Shown here one piece after another: positions 4,833-6,060 of a stretch of 6,060 nucleotides of DNA (the stretch's first letter is position 1; each line of letters opens with the position of its first letter). The stretch spans positions 1 to 6,060 of the forward strand of contig RGRP01000045.1 of assembly GCA_010021145.1 (NCBI GenBank), read 5' to 3'. The DNA is from Candidatus Fonsibacter lacus (lineage in GTDB: Bacteria; Pseudomonadota; Alphaproteobacteria; Pelagibacterales; Pelagibacteraceae). The notes under the pieces were generated by a model. That model was not told the origin of the DNA. It searched no databases and worked only from the letters and a program-made list of their open reading frames with translations. The translations under genes were made by a program, and so were the position numbers.

Positions 4833-5709
4833 TTCGTCTGAACTAGTTTGTACCTTTGTCACTAAAAAAAAATTAGACTACAAAAAAATTATAAATTTTT
4901 TTTCTAAAATCCAAAATACTGATGACTACAAAATACTCTCAGACAGAGCTCTCGATCTTTATTGTCAGGATATTAACAAAAAAAATATAGATAAACTTAG
5001 AAAGTTTTGTTTTAAAAATAAGATTGATGTTTGTATTCAAAAAACAAAATGGAGAAATAAAAAAATATTTTTAGCAGATATGGATGCAACTATGATTAAG
5101 GATGAAACATTAGACAATCTTGTAAAAATTGCGGGCATAAAAGCTGATATTGATAAATTAAGTAAACTCGCGATGGATGGAAAAATTAGTCTTAGAGATA
5201 CGTTAAAGTTTAGAGTTAGTTACTTAAAAGGCAAAAGTATACATCTTATAAAAAGAGTTATAAAAAAAATTAGATTTAATGAAGGATCAAGAGTTTTGGT
5301 TAAAACTTTAAATAAAAATGGTTATCATACAAGTTTAGTTACAGGAGGCTTTCAGCCGATTTCTACTTACGTTGGGAAAGTTTTAGGTTTTAAAAAAGTA
5401 ATTAGTAATAAGTTTGTTATAAAAAATAATAAATTTACAGGTGAGTATATTCCAATTACGGGTAAGCAGAATTCAAAATTGGCTTATTTAAATGAAATTT
5501 GTAAGAAAAAAAAATTAGATAAAATAAAATTTGCTCTTTCAGTTGGTGATGGAGCAAATGATCTTGGAATGCTTCAAAATTCAGGACTTGGCATAGGATA
5601 TCATCCTCATCAAATAATTAAAAAAGCAATAGATAATCATATTCAATTTACGGATCTTAAAACTATTTTGTATTATTTGGGATTTAGTGAGAAAGAATTT
5701 GTTAAATAA
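4825..5709 (+). CDS. serB: phosphoserine phosphatase (HAD superfamily)
   Basis: It hydrolyses O-phosphoserine to L-serine, the last step of the pathway, in the cytoplasm with Mg2+. The 294 residues match the alphaproteobacterial SerB length: a divergent N-terminal regulatory-like domain (1-78), then the HAD catalytic domain. Motif I is DMDAT (Asp85 nucleophile, Asp87 acid/base), where Ala replaces the usual Ser of DxDST. Glu94 and Arg130 (KFRVSYLKG) sit at the spacing of the substrate-binding Glu20 and Arg56 of the Methanocaldococcus enzyme. Motif II is VTGGF (Thr173 for the usual Ser), motif III is Lys218, and motif IV is GDGANDLGML (Asp242, Asp246). The C-terminus LKTILYYLGFSEKEFV is typical. 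The ATG overlaps the serA stop (ATGAATAG), with only a weak AAAGAG just upstream. The gene is very Lys-rich and carries long A and T runs near its start. It converges on the peroxiredoxin gene, overlapping it by eight bases. Confidence 0.95.
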   Translation: MNSSSELVCTFVTKKKLDYKKIINFFSKIQNTDDYKILSDRALDLYCQDINKKNIDKLRKFCFKNKIDVCIQKTKWRNKKIFLADMDATMIKDETLDNLVKIAGIKADIDKLSKLAMDGKISLRDTLKFRVSYLKGKSIHLIKRVIKKIRFNEGSRVLVKTLNKNGYHTSLVTGGFQPISTYVGKVLGFKKVISNKFVIKNNKFTGEYIPITGKQNSKLAYLNEICKKKKLDKIKFALSVGDGANDLGMLQNSGLGIGYHPHQIIKKAIDNHIQFTDLKTILYYLGFSEKEFVK

Positions 5710-6060
5710 TTTCTTTTACAGCATTTAATACTTCTGCCGCGTGATCTTTAACTTTAACATTATTCCAAATTTTTATTATTTTTCCTTTCGGATTAATTAA
5801 AACTGTTGTTCTTTTAATACCCATAAACTTTTTTCCATACATACTTTTTTCACCCCAAGCTCCATACTTTTTAAGTGCTATCATTTTCTCATCTGACAAT
5901 AAATGAAACGGGATTTTGAATTTACTAATAAATTTTCTATGACTTTCAATACTATCTTTTGAGATTCCAACGATCTCACAATTTAATTTTTTAAATTCTT
6001 TATATAATTTTGAAAAATCTTTAGCTTCGTTGGTGCAGCCAGGTGTATTATCCTTTGGAT
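5702..6060 (-). CDS. bcp: Bcp/PrxQ-type peroxiredoxin (thiol peroxidase), N-terminus outside window
   Basis: This cytoplasmic peroxiredoxin reduces hydrogen peroxide and organic peroxides with a catalytic cysteine. The frame is open to the window edge on the minus strand. Reading 6058 down to the stop at 5702-5704 gives 118 residues against a usual 150-156, so about 35-40 N-terminal residues are missing. A TTG at 5899 could be mistaken for a start, but the frame continues upstream with clear family sequence. It begins PKDNTPGCTNEAKDF, where visible Cys8 of PGCT is the peroxidatic cysteine, and continues EIVGISKDSIESHRKF, KYGAWGEKSMYGKKFMGI and RTTVLINPKGKI, all Bcp landmarks. The cysteine usually found five residues after the peroxidatic one is absent (Asp here); the only other cysteine visible is Cys27 (LNCEIVG). 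Its stop lies inside the end of serB, so the two genes converge with an eight-base overlap. Confidence 0.95.
   Translation of the reverse strand, partial: PKDNTPGCTNEAKDFSKLYKEFKKLNCEIVGISKDSIESHRKFISKFKIPFHLLSDEKMIALKKYGAWGEKSMYGKKFMGIKRTTVLINPKGKIIKIWNNVKVKDHAAEVLNAVKEII

Noticed and set aside
5702..5899. Separate 65-residue minus-strand gene starting at a TTG
   Set aside because: The frame stays open to 6060 and the upstream residues carry the peroxiredoxin active site (PGCT), so it is one larger gene cut by the window edge.

Overview
The window is AT-rich (roughly 30% GC by eye) and gene-dense, with short intergenic gaps, AAA/AAT/TTA-dominated codon use and Lys/Asn/Ile-rich proteins. Its gene types resemble alphaproteobacterial versions: an RseP/MmpA-like site-2 protease, a Methanosarcina/alphaproteobacterial-type SerC, a 530-residue SerA and a 294-residue SerB. 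A streamlined marine alphaproteobacterium (SAR11-like or another low-GC lineage) fits best. This is an inference from style and protein resemblance, with no phylogeny behind it.

Layout. Positions 1-761 hold the 3' two thirds of an rseP-type intramembrane protease gene. A 148-base gap follows, containing a bulged hairpin and a competing alternative stem. The HU gene (910-1185) comes next and ends at a strong intrinsic terminator. A stand-alone gene at 1345-2016 encodes a TenA/PqqC-superfamily protein that matches the CADD type, the self-sacrificing p-aminobenzoate synthase. It has a plausible promoter of its own and a second strong terminator. From 2087 to 5709 the three genes of the phosphorylated serine pathway form one tight operon, serC-serA-serB, whose two internal junctions each overlap by 8 bases. 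A peroxiredoxin of the Bcp/PrxQ type lies on the minus strand (5702-6060, N-terminus outside the window). It converges on serB and also overlaps it by 8 bases.

Function. SerA oxidises 3-phosphoglycerate, SerC transaminates the product to phosphoserine, and SerB dephosphorylates it to L-serine. The operon is therefore a complete route from glycolytic 3-phosphoglycerate to serine, and through serine to glycine and one-carbon units. The CADD-like protein would supply p-aminobenzoate for folate, which is also one-carbon metabolism, but it is transcriptionally separated from the operon by a terminator. The others are housekeeping genes: envelope proteolysis, nucleoid structure and peroxide defence.

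The most interesting item is the CADD-like gene. It keeps all six putative metal ligands and both residues reported to be consumed in the Chlamydia enzyme. I see no mobile element, CRISPR array, tRNA or rRNA, and no clear sign of a wholly new system.
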